Below are positions 45,992-57,623 of a stretch of 64,000 nucleotides of DNA, piece by piece. Origin of the DNA: Stenocarpella maydis. Taxonomy: Eukaryota; Ascomycota; Sordariomycetes; Diaporthales; Diaporthaceae. Both the position numbers and the translations under genes were made by a program. Under the pieces are notes generated by a model. That model saw nothing but the letters and a program-made list of their open reading frames with translations. It was not told the origin of the DNA and searched no databases. Position 1 is the first letter of the stretch; the number at the start of each line of letters is the position of its first letter. Location: positions 62,001-126,000 of the forward strand of contig NQMI01000023.1 in the NCBI GenBank assembly GCA_002270565.1, in the 5' to 3' direction.

Positions 45992-47093
45992 ACACTGGCC
46001 TGTTGGACGGACCGCCCTTTCAGCTTACAAAGGGACACCCATCAAGGGGAGGGCTCTGTCATCAAGGGGGCCCGGAGAGAGCTTGGTAGGATACCTTGTG
46101 GGTCAGCGCGAATGTCTCATGGAGAATGGCATAGAGATAGGTTGTCTCTCAGGGCTTCAAAAGCCTAAAGCGTTTTGCATATAGTTAAAATCGTTAATTT
46201 TCACGATAATGATTGGCTTATATTCTGCCCAGTGCATTGTCCGCCCACAGGGCACAAGGGGTTGCCTGCCCACGCCGTTTGAAATGGGGGTTGGTCGCAA
46301 GCACTCTAACCCCCGCATGTGCTCGTCCACAACTTCCCCACCCACCTTCATCACATACCTGGGGGTTGAGATTCCGCCAGACATTAGTACTCCGATTTCA
46401 CCCAGAACACATTGATTCACACATGCTCTTGGGAATTGGCATAAGGATATTCAGCTCGTATTGATCGCATACGTACTACTTCCCGTTAGCCTGTTTGCTT
46501 TCCATCAAGGACAATTGCCAGGAGGGGGGGGGGCGAGGGCTCCTCTGACACTGGCCCTAATCCATCCCGTTTCCCAAATATAAGCTGCACAAACATGCAT
46601 TCTATCACGTACGACCATACCTAGTGGAAAATACGGGATCCCATCCGCTCTCCTATAATTAAGCTGCTAAGGGCTAGATTAGTAGTTGGGTTGGTAATAA
46701 CTAGTAAATACCCGGTGTTGTACGTTTTTTACTTGTCTCTTTTTGGTGATCCACTCTCTTTTGGCATCAGTCCCACTGCTTGACTCCACACATTGTATGT
46801 GGATACCTAGGTACATAGGTTAAGCGAGAGAAGTGTTCCCATATGCTTGAGGCTTATAGATTCAATCCCGAAAATAATTCCACCCCAACGTGAAAAGTAG
46901 ACTCTAAACCTATTGTTCAAAGAGCACTGGTATAATGATGCTCTCAACAACCATGGGCGAAACTGGCCAATGAGATGTAACACATTGTTGCCTAATCCTT
47001 GCGGCCCACTTTGTGCAACCCCTGGTCTTCAAAACTTCAAGTTGCTTTTGGGCGGGAGGTGCCTCTCTAGTGGATAGTTCCTTTCTTACTACT
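45992..47093. other. convergent intergenic region
   Basis: 1.1 kb between the SUR7 and endonuclease stops. It has a G9 run near 46525. No gene was recognised. Confidence 0.6.
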
Positions 47094-48378
47094 TCAACCC
47101 CTGAACTCGGACTCGTCGCTTCTACTGAGCCTCACCTTCACCCACAGCGGGACGTGATCACTCGTCCCCCGCTCTTGCGGCGAGTCGAGGATCCCCGTGT
47201 CCAGGACCGCTCCATTTTCGTAGAGACCCTCCGACGCGATGACCATATCGACACGGTCACAGCTCGACCCCCATTCGCCCTCCCCCCTCGGGTGGTACGT
47301 ATACCTCCGCTCCCTGCCCCGGAGGGCCCGGAAGACATCGACGCCCCGGAAGCCGACCCCCCCACTGTTCACGTCATCCTCGAGCTGCTGCCCGACGTAG
47401 GCACCGGCGCGCCCGTTGTCGTCCTTGCCGAAGAACTTGGCGTTGAAGTCCGCCCTGTTCGCGCAGTGCTGCCTCGGCCATGTCCGCAGGCTGGGGTGGC
47501 CGTCCAGAGGGCCGCGCGCGACGTTGAGGTCTCCCGCAAGCACGACGTCGAAGCCGCGCCCCCCGAGGTGGAGGCACTCGTCTCGGAGTTTGGAGTGGAA
47601 CGAGATCTTGTGGTCGTGGCGCGTGCCCACGGTCTGGCCATCCTCCGGTGAGCGGTAGGGCGCGGATGTTCCGTTTACGGCATATACGTTTATGAGGGCC
47701 AGTGGCCGTAGATTGCCTCTCTTGCTTTGTCCGCCGGCCCCGGTGTCCCCCTCGGGGCCGCCGCTCGGGGGCCGCTGCAGCTCGACGATGCTGACTCGGC
47801 CCTCCAGGTCCCACTCCGCCCCGCGGACCGTGGCAACGTGCTGGCTGGCAAAGTCTTCGCGTAGAATGGTCCCTACGCCGTAGAGTCTCCCGCCAAACCC
47901 GCGGGCGTTGAACCTGTCCCGAGGGAGGCTGGCATGGAGCGTGTACCTCGAGCTTGTCGTGGGCACATCAACAGCGCTAAGGGGCGTGTTGAGGGCCGAC
48001 AGCAGGGCGGCTATTGTCTTCTGGTCGCCGCGGTTGATCTTGAGCTCCTGGAGGAAGAGCACCTCGGGCCACTCATGCCTGGCTAGGAATGCGCGGAGGG
48101 GGCTCCCCACCGGAGAGGCCTTATCAGGCTCTAGGCTGTTGCGAGCTGGACTCACGCCCCTGACCCGCTTCCGCTGGCTTGGTAATGGCTTGAAGAATGA
48201 TGTGATTGGCTTTGTGGAGGAGGGGGAGAAACGACTGTACTCCATTGATGTTCCAGGAGAAGATGCGTATGGAGCGCATTTCTGACTTGGCAACTTGTGG
48301 CGGTTTGCTGTCTGCAGATCTGTCTATTTCACTCTTTCTTCGTCGCTTGATAGGAGGCGGACTGATGTCCTTTTCCAT
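47094..48378 (-). CDS. ExoIII-type endonuclease/exonuclease, apparent frameshift
   Basis: Member of the endonuclease/exonuclease/phosphatase fold, AP-endonuclease (ExoIII) branch, which cuts DNA at abasic sites in base-excision repair. The N-terminus MEKDISPPPIKRRRKSEID is basic, as for nuclear proteins. Motifs in order: IFSWNINGVQSFL, VLFLQELKIN, INVYAVNG, VVLAGDLNVA, SSCDRVDMVI and the last GTSDHVPLWV. The catalytic Glu, Tyr, Asp, Asn and His are all present. The first 40-odd codons and the remainder are in different frames. The change falls in a run of five Gs on the plus strand at 48222-48226. Counting one base fewer there would give a continuous reading of about 425 aa. It lacks the C-terminal zf-GRF finger of Apn2. 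Confidence 0.8.
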
Positions 48379-49129
48379 GATGGTGGCACGCCTGTTACCA
48401 CAAACAGCACTGTCACAGCGCAAGCTGAAATGTCCTCTCAGGGCAGGTCAAAGAATGGTTCTTCCAAGTGGTCAGGGGTATGCCATGGACATATTCTATG
48501 CGTTGCTTCTGAAGGCGCTCAAGAATTGCAAGTTCGAAGCAATTCGACTTCTAATGATTCGTCACCAAGTAAAAGCTGTACAATGGATGGTTTGAACAGC
48601 AACGACCACCGTAGGTAAAGAACTTCAAGTGACGTCACGAAGACGATCCGGCTTGGACAAGTTGCACAGTCAAGGGCACCCCCCTTGATACGCTCAGGAC
48701 CGCGAGGTAACATTAGTGATGCAAATGTAGCTTGGGTACACGGGGAATTTTGACTGGAAATTCACTTTGGACAGGTCGGAATCCCCGTGAGAGGTGAATG
48801 AAGGCAACCACACGCAATCGCAGCGTTGCATGCAATCCTGCTAGAGCTTAAATATACCTAAATATAGAACCCCCCCCCCTTTCTCGCCTAATCCCAGAGC
48901 CAGGGAACGGAGTCTTTCAATACATGATATATTCTGCCCGGGACTTATGGAAGTGAAAAATATTGAGAGCTTCCCAGTCGTACGTAAGAGACGAAATGGC
49001 CGACATGGATCGACATCCAACGTACGTGTCGATCTTAAATTGACCTCACCACACATGGGCTTTGCTTCTGTAGTGGTAACATTCCCGTGAAAACCTCTGG
49101 AGCCTTTTATTTTCTCTACTAGCAGTTGT
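48379..49129. other. intergenic, no gene seen
   Basis: 750 bases upstream of the endonuclease gene and downstream of the glycosyltransferase gene. A C9 run lies near 48870. Confidence 0.6.
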
Positions 49130-50389
49130 CTATTCTGCTCTAAACAGCGACCCTCTCTTGACAGGTGCAATCTTTTCAAACCTCATCGGCTCTGGCAACT
49201 CATCTTGGGACCAATAAATCATCCCGTACCTCAACCAGTGGGCGTAGGTCCCAGGGATATCATCGGAACCAGGGTGTGCTCTCCATAGCGAACCCAGCGT
49301 CTCGCCCAGCACGCGGATGATCATCCCATGAGCCAGCTTGAAGCTGAAGCTCCTCGATAGGCACGCCTCGACGATCTCCCTGGCCAGCTTCTGGTCTTCC
49401 GCCTCTGGCTCGCCCGGTTCCGGCAGCCTGAGAGACATGAGCTCGAACGCCCTGGGCCCACTCCATGCCGTCATCTGGTTGACCAGCTGCGAGCCAACCA
49501 TGTACTCCAGCGCGTACACGTGCCGGGTCACGTACTCGGGCCCGTCCCACCCGTCCTCCTCGTCGACAGAGCTCAATACCATGCGCATCACCTGGCCCTG
49601 GATGATGTAGTCTGTCAGCTCCCTGCTGTCCTGGTCCGACAGGTTCCGGCCCAGCAGCGGGAGGCCCCGCAGCAGCGGGCTCCTCCACATCCCCTCCGTG
49701 CTGGTCCTGCCGCCGCCCTCGGCCCAGAGCGCAAGCAGCAGCCTGTGGCAGCGGCGGAAGACGGGGTTGTCCCTCCGCGCGCAGAGCAGGTAGTTGGTCA
49801 GGTCGTACTCGCCGGGCCCGGCCGCGTTGTTGCTGATTATCTCCCACGGCGAGCGAGGGTCGCCCACCGTCGCGTCCCAGAGGCGGTCCAGGTCGCCGAT
49901 GGGCATCAGGCCGACGTCCGCGTACACGCCGCCGTACCTGAGGAGGAGGGGCCATCGCACCAGGTCTGATGTGTGCTGCAGGGCGTAGGTGCCCGTGATG
50001 GTCCCCTCGCGGAAGGCTTTGGGGAATGTCTCCGGGTCGTCGAGGCTGAGGAAGTTGGACACGTTGCATGGCGAGCCTTCTGCGCGGTCGACCACGCGGA
50101 CTGTCCAGCCCTTTGGGGAGAAGCGGCGGTGGTAGGTGCGTACGGTGCGCTGCGTGTATGGGTGCATTGTGGTGTAGCCAGAGTGCCAGAAGAGCCAGAT
50201 GTTCTTCTCTGTGGAGGCCGATGGCGGTGGAGGGTTTAGCAAGGCGGCATCTATTTCAGAGTCGGGTCTGAGGTCCAATTCATGAGTTGGAATGGCGTGG
50301 ACCCCTTTGGGCATTGGGTAAAGATGTGACCCCATCGTCCTATCAATGGTTCCTGAAGATTGGCTGCGATGAGTGAGGGCGGTTGTCAT
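49130..50389 (-). CDS. capsule-type glycosyltransferase (DXD sugar-transferase fold)
   Basis: Single exon, 419 aa. The fold is that of the Gly_transf_sug/capsular polysaccharide synthesis group. Conserved text is KNIWLFWHSGYTTMHPYTQRTV (about 62-82), SDLVRWPLLLRYGGVYADVGLMPIGDLDRLW (about 141-171), where the metal-binding DXD site normally lies, and NYLLCARRDNPVFRRCH. The motif here is A-D-V-G rather than D-x-D, as in other fungal members I recall. There is no signal peptide or membrane helix, so it is predicted soluble. A second in-frame start at residue 19 (MGSHLYPMPK) is possible. The acceptor and product are unknown. Confidence 0.85.
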   Translation of the reverse strand: MTTALTHRSQSSGTIDRTMGSHLYPMPKGVHAIPTHELDLRPDSEIDAALLNPPPPSASTEKNIWLFWHSGYTTMHPYTQRTVRTYHRRFSPKGWTVRVVDRAEGSPCNVSNFLSLDDPETFPKAFREGTITGTYALQHTSDLVRWPLLLRYGGVYADVGLMPIGDLDRLWDATVGDPRSPWEIISNNAAGPGEYDLTNYLLCARRDNPVFRRCHRLLLALWAEGGGRTSTEGMWRSPLLRGLPLLGRNLSDQDSRELTDYIIQGQVMRMVLSSVDEEDGWDGPEYVTRHVYALEYMVGSQLVNQMTAWSGPRAFELMSLRLPEPGEPEAEDQKLAREIVEACLSRSFSFKLAHGMIIRVLGETLGSLWRAHPGSDDIPGTYAHWLRYGMIYWSQDELPEPMRFEKIAPVKRGSLFRAE

Positions 50390-50761
50390 TGATGGGGAGT
50401 GCTGTTAGGATCCAGGGCCTCTGAGGACTGAATGAAATTGCAGGTGATGACGAGCATGATGGGCAGACCTTCGCGGCGCAGAGCACGCCCATTTTATCTT
50501 CGTTGGGCCGATCCCAAGGATCGTGGTTAAGCCACAGCTTCACTCATGTCAACCTTGGTCTGGCTGATCACGGCCTGTCCCGGGCGCTATGACAGCATAA
50601 GCCCCCTGTTCCTGGGTACTCCCAAGCTTGCCGATCGCCTCTAACGGCCGCTAACATGGGCTGTGCGCAAGGGTCATTTCGACTCATAGTGGATCGCACA
50701 TGCTTTTATTTTATTTACATGGACGTTCTGAGACGCCAGAACCTGTCAGGATCAAAGCTAT

Positions 50762-50846
50762 CTAGCGGCTCGCCAGGCAGCTCTTTTTTTTTTTTTTTAA
50801 AACGGAATTATGACCGGGTTAACAACGAAACCAGCTAGCGGCTCGC
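50762..50846 (-). repeat. 61-bp insert with 12-bp direct repeats
   Basis: CTAGCGGCTCGC occurs perfectly at 50762-50773 and 50835-50846. Between them lie 61 bases with a T15 run and CGGAATTATGACCGGG, followed by CAACGAAACCAG, the complement of the end of the 26.9-kb element. It looks like an insertion with a 12-base target duplication. Confidence 0.7.
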
Positions 50847-51825
50847 ATGCTTGTATCTCAAAATACCCTCCTCGACTGCAACTGGCCAGGCATATTTTGC
50901 GGTGCTCTCAGAGCCAGTGGATTACATAATAGGTAAGACAGCGCGTCAGAGAGGAGAGCAACGGTGTGTCTTCTTCGTCACGGCTTTGACTCGTGAGTTC
51001 GGCTGACGTGCCTAGGTCAGCCTTCAGAATGAGATATCCAATACCAAGTTGTCTAATTGCAACCATGTTTTGTTCTCTCTTCCATTTTCTCGATAAGGCC
51101 CGGGTGCTTCTATTCCGCCGCCTGACTTTCTCTTGTACTTGGTCGTGCTGAGCCTAAAGGCCGCAGAGCAGAGCAACTACGGTCAAGTGTCGCCGTTGGA
51201 GCGCTTCGCTCAGATTAGCACGAGGCCATAGAGTGAAGAAATCACGGCAATCGATATGAGCGCACCATGATATCCATAGGGCGTAGGTATCATGACGCCT
51301 CTCGCGTGCCGTGAGGCAGTTTTAATATGAAGAGTAGGATTCTCAGAGCAACAAATGGAGGGTAAAGAGGTACATTTAGAGTACACCACCCATAGCCAGG
51401 TTACTGTCACGAACCGTAGCCGCTGCACTATAGCCACATAAGTCTTCCTGACAAAAGGTACGGAATTCCAGAACGTCTTCTGGAATCTCAGTGCAGTCTA
51501 TATATTAGGTGCCCCCTGGGCTCTCCTTCCAGGGCTCCCAGGTTCAGGACTATTACAGTCCAACAACCAATTTACACCACCCATGACCAATCTATATCAC
51601 TACCACTCACCCCACATACACACCTATACACACATATATAGCTCGACTAGAGGATGCAATTCAGGTTATAGGAAAGGTTTATGTACTTGAGGCTACAAGT
51701 GCATATGCCTCTGTACCCTCTGTTTTATATTCTGCGAGGCTCCCTCTTCTCACTATTAACCATTGGAAGACTTAAATCTCCGGCTTATATAAGATCGAAT
51801 TTCGAATCTCATATTACTTAGCTAG

Positions 51826-51985
51826 TTTCGTTCTTAATCCGATCGCAACCCCCACCCCCCCCCCCCAAAAAAAACCAAAAAAAGAAAAGAAGAAGAGCTG
51901 CAGGCGGTCCCTTCATACAGTCGTAAACGCTCAAAGACCCGGCGTTAGATAGTAAACATAATGCCGATATACTCAGTGTTGTTTA
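51826..51985 (+). repeat. single arm of the MITE-like family
   Basis: Same orientation and order as the left end of the 26.9-kb element: AGCTAGTTTCGTTCTTAA, a C14 and A-rich variable section, GAGCTGCAGGCGGTCCC, then CAGTCGTAAACGCTCAAAG, and the inner part TAATGCCGATAT. No partner arm was found within 2 kb to the right. Confidence 0.65.
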
Positions 51986-54024
51986 GATCTTTTGAAAAGT
52001 CACTCCAAGGTCTTTAATAGCTTTCCCGTATAAAAGTGCAAAATAGTTGTGCGTGTAGAGTACAAGGAATTATCTACCTAGTAGATTGTTGGATCCCGGC
52101 CGTCTTTGCCGGTTTCCTTCGTTATGTTTATTGTCTCTGCGTTTTTGAGCAATGCCCTTTAAAATATCCCGCACTCAAGAGCCAGGAAAGGCACCAGTTG
52201 AGACTACTCAGCGGAAACTGGATTTCCTATCCTTCCGCCACCCGTCATGTGCGCTTGTCCATGGTGTGTGACATGAGTGGGTAACACAAGCGCATCATGC
52301 TTCACTCCTCCCTGCCACTTAACGTTACACACAGGCTTTACCAATATAGGTTCAACGAATCCCGAAGCCCCCTTCCCGGAATCCACAGCTATGAGCCTTC
52401 GGGACGCTCCCAATTGATTGGTAACGTACCGTCAGCTGATTCCGAAAGAGTTCATCTTGTTCCTCCAACTTGATCCAATGTTACGAAGAACAAGACTCGT
52501 CTCGCGTGGAGTTCGTAGAGCAAGAACCACGACTCTGCTCGCCATTATGCTCGCGCTTAAGCACCGCCCGAAATGCCGCCCAGTCACATAGGGTCAGATG
52601 CATGAAGGATCGAGGAGAAGGTTTCAATGTTGTCACAGTTGCATTCTGAGCATGGAATCAATACTGTCAGCTGGGAAATGGCGTGCCACACTGGATTCCA
52701 ACACGAGAGAGGGCACTGGCAGGATCACGGCATGCTTTACTATCCTTGCAGCAGCCATAATCTCTTGGTGCTGCTCTCCGTTGTTCTGGTTCTGGAGGGT
52801 GGAGTGGGCGGCGGCAAGCGTGGCGGGATGAGCCATGCGTGAGGTGTCATTGGCAGGTACAGCAGACATTCAGGATTGCGACCCGAGTCTTGTGCCCGGA
52901 TGCGGCAAGGGCCCTCAGCCCTGGGTGGACGATATTGGTGCAGCACACCGCGATTGCAACCCGCCCCAGCGTCACGGCCATGTGTCAACCAGGCCATGCT
53001 GTCAACTGCTAGTAATTTGGTGTCGTCTTATCTCGAGCAGCTCCGCGAACATTGCTCCATCATCACATAGCACCCAACCACATGCCCGCATGATCGGCAA
53101 GTTATCTACTTGGGCATCAGCCGAACTGGGTGAGTGAGGGGTCAAATAGATTGTGCATGTATGAGAAGTTATCACCGTTTGTGCACTGTGGTCCCCGCCC
53201 CTTGCGTATACCCCCTCGGGGAAAACAATGGTTGAGACTCTGACAGACAGCACAAAATAACATTTTCGGCTATACATAGCCGGACTGACCCGCAAGCAAA
53301 CTTTGCAGCCAGCGATAGAGCCGGTATTGGGCGCCCAGGCCCCCGAGTCAGGGCCGAGATCAAGCCAAAGGGGAAGGGGGCTCGGTTGTCCGCCGTGATG
53401 CCCCCGGATTGGACTGGCTAGACTGGGTACCCTAATACCAAATATGGAGGCTAGACACAATTGCGTGCGATGGCCACTTTTTTGCTCCTTGTCGCATCAC
53501 ACACCCTGCCCGCCACACTCGCAGGCCTGTGCATGGTAACGCGATGGCAAAACCACTCCATATCAAGCCTGCGAATAGGAAGAACCTACATGGAACAAGC
53601 TTCCGTACCAAGATCCCTCGGGCCCTGCATGGTCGCATGCATACGCCGTACGACCTTCCTATCTGGGAGAAATTCTTCCTCTCACTCCATGCCCGCGCGC
53701 ACATCCTGCCAGTGGTTGGGGAGGCATCCTCGCGAGCGGCGACATGCCCTCGCCCGGCCGGGTTCCGACACACCGGGAAGCACACCTTGATCCCAGGGAA
53801 GATGGGGTCAATTTCACGCTCTGCCGTGGCACCTCTTGGTGACAGAGCTTATGTAGCGTGGCACCTGCCGCCAAGTCGCCCGGTCCTGCTTCCTAGAGTC
53901 TCCAGCCCTCTCCGGTTGTCTTGACTGCATTTTGGCATCTCTCAGCGGGGCCCTGTCTAGCTCTGTTCCAAGACAACTAGTCAATTGCTTGTCTGTCTGT
54001 CTGCCTGCCCTGCCTGCCTGCAGC

Positions 54025-57000
54025 ATGCCCGGCGCCGGCGTCGACCAGGCCACTATCGTCGGGGGCTTGAACCCCGTCGAGAACAAGGTCTTTCCCACGC
54101 CCACCCACGCCGATGCTAATGAGAAGGATGTCATTGCGGTGGGTGCCGCACGGGCGGACACCAATGGCACGCTCGGAGACGACAAGATCAGGGCCAGCCC
54201 ATCTGCAGGGCACGGCAGTGGCCACGACAAGGAGGACGACGATGACAGCAACAGCGAGGAGGTGATCATCATCACCGGCGCCGATGCAGCCCGCCACCTG
54301 CTGCCCATGCGCGACGACTTCGACACGGCCCTGACGTTTCGCAGCCTATTCCTCGCCTCGGGTCTGTCTTGTTTCCAGGCTGTCATGTCACAGATCTATA
54401 CGGTATTACCCAACCGCCTTCCGCCAGCCTCCCCGTCACGAGTTCCTGGGCCCCACAGCACCTGTCATATGCTCTTGATATTTCTGGTTGGAGCTGACAC
54501 AGGCATTGCCAGTTCAAACCGACGGCAAGCACCATCTCGGGCACTTTTATCGTGCTCATCGCCTACTTCCTCGGCAAGGCATGGGCCGCCGCTCTCCCCC
54601 GCGGAGACAAGTTCGAGGCTCGATGGAGGGCCGAGGGCGGCCAAGGCGACCGGCCGAGGTGGATTTCTGCAATCTACTTCTTGAACCCAGGACCTTGGAC
54701 ACTCAAGGAGCACGCCGTGTGCGCCATCACGGCTACATCTGCCTCAAATGCATCCGCCAGCGTCATGGTTTTCGCCGCTCAAGACCTCTTCTACGACCTA
54801 CCGTTGAGCGCGACCACCGTCGTTCTGAGCACAATCTCCATCGGTCTCTTCGGATATGGACTCTGTGGTATCATGCGCCCGATCGCAGTTTGGCATGTCG
54901 ATGCCGTCTACTGGAGCACCCTCCCAACCGTCAAGACGCTCCAGGGGCTGCACTGGCAGGACCTGAAGAACTCAAAGCCGTTGCGCTACTTCTGGTACAG
55001 CTTTGGTGGCATGTTCGCGTATGAATGGTTCCCCGCCTACATGTTCCCGTGGCTAAACAGCGTGTCAATTCCTTGCTTGGCCTCCATGAAAGCTACTGGC
55101 AGCAAGGCCGCTGTGTTGACGAACATTTTCGGTGGATCCATAAACAACGAAGGAATTGGGCTCTTCAGCCTGTCCTTTGACTGGCAATATGTAAGACCCC
55201 AGCACTTCGTGGCGATTTGTTGAGATGCTGACTAGGTATGGAACATGTAGATCACCTCCTCCAACACCTCACTGCCCCTGAAGCTGCAAGTCCACGCCGC
55301 GCTTGGATACGTGGTCTGCTTTGCTGCCATGGTTGGCATTTATTACACCAATGCGTGGGAGTCGAGATCGCTTCCGTTCATGTCAACAACTCTCAGAACA
55401 AATGACGGCGGAAAGGTAAGCGGCCTCCAAAATACGTTGACCTGTTAGACCAGGTGCCCTTTCCTGGGGCAGACAACAGTGCCTCGGACGCTGTCTTTGC
55501 GCCCGAAGGATCTGGGCATGGGAGGCACACAGCAAGATGATGTTTGACTCATAATTCTCCAAGAAGCATGGCTGACAATGGAAACGATAGTATCCCATTT
55601 CTGAAGTCTTTACTGGCGGTGTGCTCAACCAGACTGCCCTCGCCGAGAACGGTCTGCCGCGTCTGACGGGGTCTTTCGCCTACGCAATGCTAATGGCAAA
55701 TGCAGCTGTGAGTATCGATTTACCTTCCGGACAGCAGGTGGCGTGTGCTAATAGGAAATCTAGATCGGCGCCCTCGTCATGCACTGTTTTCTTTTCTGGG
55801 GTGGAGACGTCGTCAGAGCATTCAAGAGCGCAAAAGCTGGCCGTTATGATGATATCCACCACGCCCACATGGCCAAGCATTACAAGGAAACACCATGGTG
55901 GTGCTACGTCCTCGTCCTCGTGATCAGCTTCGTTATTGGCCTTGCTGTGGTCATAAAAGAGAACATCACCCTCCCTGTGTGGGCCTATATCGTTTCGCTG
56001 TTGCTCGGAAGCTTCATAGCACCGTTGGTAAGCCATCGCTACTCAAGGTCACCATCAGTGCACCCTCGGGGGGACCATTCTCTAACACAAGGAAAATGTG
56101 CAGAGCACTCTTCTCTACTCTCGGTATGGCAATGGTATTGCCACGAATAACTTGTCGAAGATGTTGGCGGGCCTGATGCTACCTGGCCGACCGATTGGGA
56201 ACATGTATTTTGCAGCCTGTAAGTCTTGTCCCATGACACTTCTACATTCAGGCTTTCTGTCGGATGACTAAGCAGAAATGCAGGGTCACACAACGTTATT
56301 AGCAACGCGGTCACACTGTGCAACGACTTGAAGATGGGAGAATACCGTACGTATATCTGTGGCTCATGTTTGGTCTCCGTGTAGAACTGACCCAGCCATA
56401 GTAAAAATTCCGCCTCGGGTCATGTTCCTGACTCAAATTTACGGCACCATCCTGGGTGGCTTCATTAATTACGCAGTCATGATCAGCATTGTCAATGGAA
56501 ATCGTAACCTGCTGGTCAACAGCAACGGCAACTCTTCCTGGAGCGGTGCTACTATGCAATCATACAACACCAATGCGACGTCGTGGGCACTGGCCAACTA
56601 CCTGTATGGCAAAGATGGTCTTTACTATATGGTGCCTCTTGGGTTGGCAATCGGTGGCGGCCTTGTTATCATCCACCGCATCTTCGTATTTGTAGGTCTA
56701 CCGTGCACCTCGCTCGTGCCGTTTTGTAGCTCGACAACTAATTTTATATCCAATTGCAGTTCGTCCCAAAGATCAAGGGAATCTCGACCTCAGAGCTCAA
56801 TCTGCCGCAGTTCATCCAGTACGCCGGCTTCATCCCCTACAACGCCAGCCAGACCTGCGTCATCTTCAGCCAGGTCATCACCGGCTTCTTTACTCAGTTC
56901 TACCTGCGCAACTACCGCCCGCGGATCTTTAGGGACTACTCATACCTAGTCACCGGTGCCTTTGACGGCGCCAGTCTGACCGTGCTCTTTATCCTGTCGT

Positions 57001-57098
57001 TCGCCGTCTTCGGCGCTGGTGGACCGTCCAAACCGTTCCCCACGTGGTGGGGTAATAATGCCGATGGCTACTACGATCTTTGCCCATCTTCTGAGTAG
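54025..57098 (+). CDS. OPT-family oligopeptide transporter
   Basis: Nine exons (54025-54402, 54513-55190, 55251-55415, 55591-55707, 55764-56027, 56104-56218, 56284-56346, 56402-56691, 56760-57098) give 802 aa; every junction is GT-AG and in frame. A polar Asp/Glu-rich N-terminus of about 100 residues is followed by some 14-16 membrane helices. Family text includes FKPTATISGTFIVLIAYFLG, NPGPWTLKEHAVCAITATS, SFGGMFAYEWFPAYMFPWLNS, GIGLFSLSFDWQYI, PIGNMYFAAWSHNV and LPQFIQYAGFIPYN. It should import small peptides with protons at the plasma membrane. Start chosen at MPGAGVDQATIV. No frameshift or missing motif was seen. Confidence 0.93.
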
Positions 57099-57532
57099 AT
57101 TGTGGCCACTGCAGTCGGGTTCCTTTTGGGCTGGTGTGACTAGACTCGTGAGGTGTCAGATATAAACAGACGCAGGGAGCTCCCAGCGTGGGGAACGCAA
57201 TTTTTTCTCACAAGTAATATAAAGTGCTGAACCTAGAGCGTCTGTCTGCTCTGGGATACACTACCAACTTAAAGCAATCAAAGATTAAAACAAACTTTAG
57301 AACACTTTGCATCTCTACCTAACTAACACCTAATATAACAGCATTGCTATACCTAACGCCCAGCTAATTATGAGTATTTACGGCTATTCTAATTTAATTA
57401 CCCTCACCCTACTAAGAACCCCAAAACTTGGTCAGTATGCCCAGCCTATATATAGTGCTATTCTAATTGAAAACTTTTAGAATGTGGCAAAAGGCAAAAG
57501 TAGAAATAAAGCTCAAAACTTGAGTTTCCAAG
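57099..57532. other. spacer between OPT and tRNA genes
   Basis: 434 bases, AT-rich from about 57,250, without a gene. Confidence 0.6.
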
Positions 57533-57623
57533 TGGGGCCACCGTGGATCGAACACGGGACCTTCAGATTTTGAACTGGAGTTGTTACTTCAGTCTGACGC
57601 TCTCCCAACTGAGCCATGTCCCC
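57533..57623 (-). tRNA. tRNA-Phe(GAA) with 18-nt intron
   Basis: Read on the minus strand: acceptor GGGGACA pairs with TGGCCCC except for one A-G mismatch at the fifth pair, D stem GCTC/GAGC, anticodon stem TCAGA/TCTGA, anticodon GAA, and T stem CCGTG/CACGG with loop TTCGATC. An 18-base intron (TAACAACTCCAGTTCAAA) sits after position 37, the usual place. Discriminator A. T-rich sequence follows downstream on the minus strand. Confidence 0.92.

Larger units (their letters stand above)
50390..54024. other. 3.6-kb intergenic region with repeat arms
   Basis: No gene recognised on either strand. It contains two arms of the MITE-like family (50762-50846 and 51826-51985) and is AT-richer around 51,500-51,860. 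The last 100 bases before the OPT gene carry a (CTGT/CTGC) simple-sequence stretch. Confidence 0.5.

Noticed and set aside
47369..47814. Arg/Gly/Thr-rich ORFs over the endonuclease gene
   Set aside because: Off-frame readings of a GC-rich exon.
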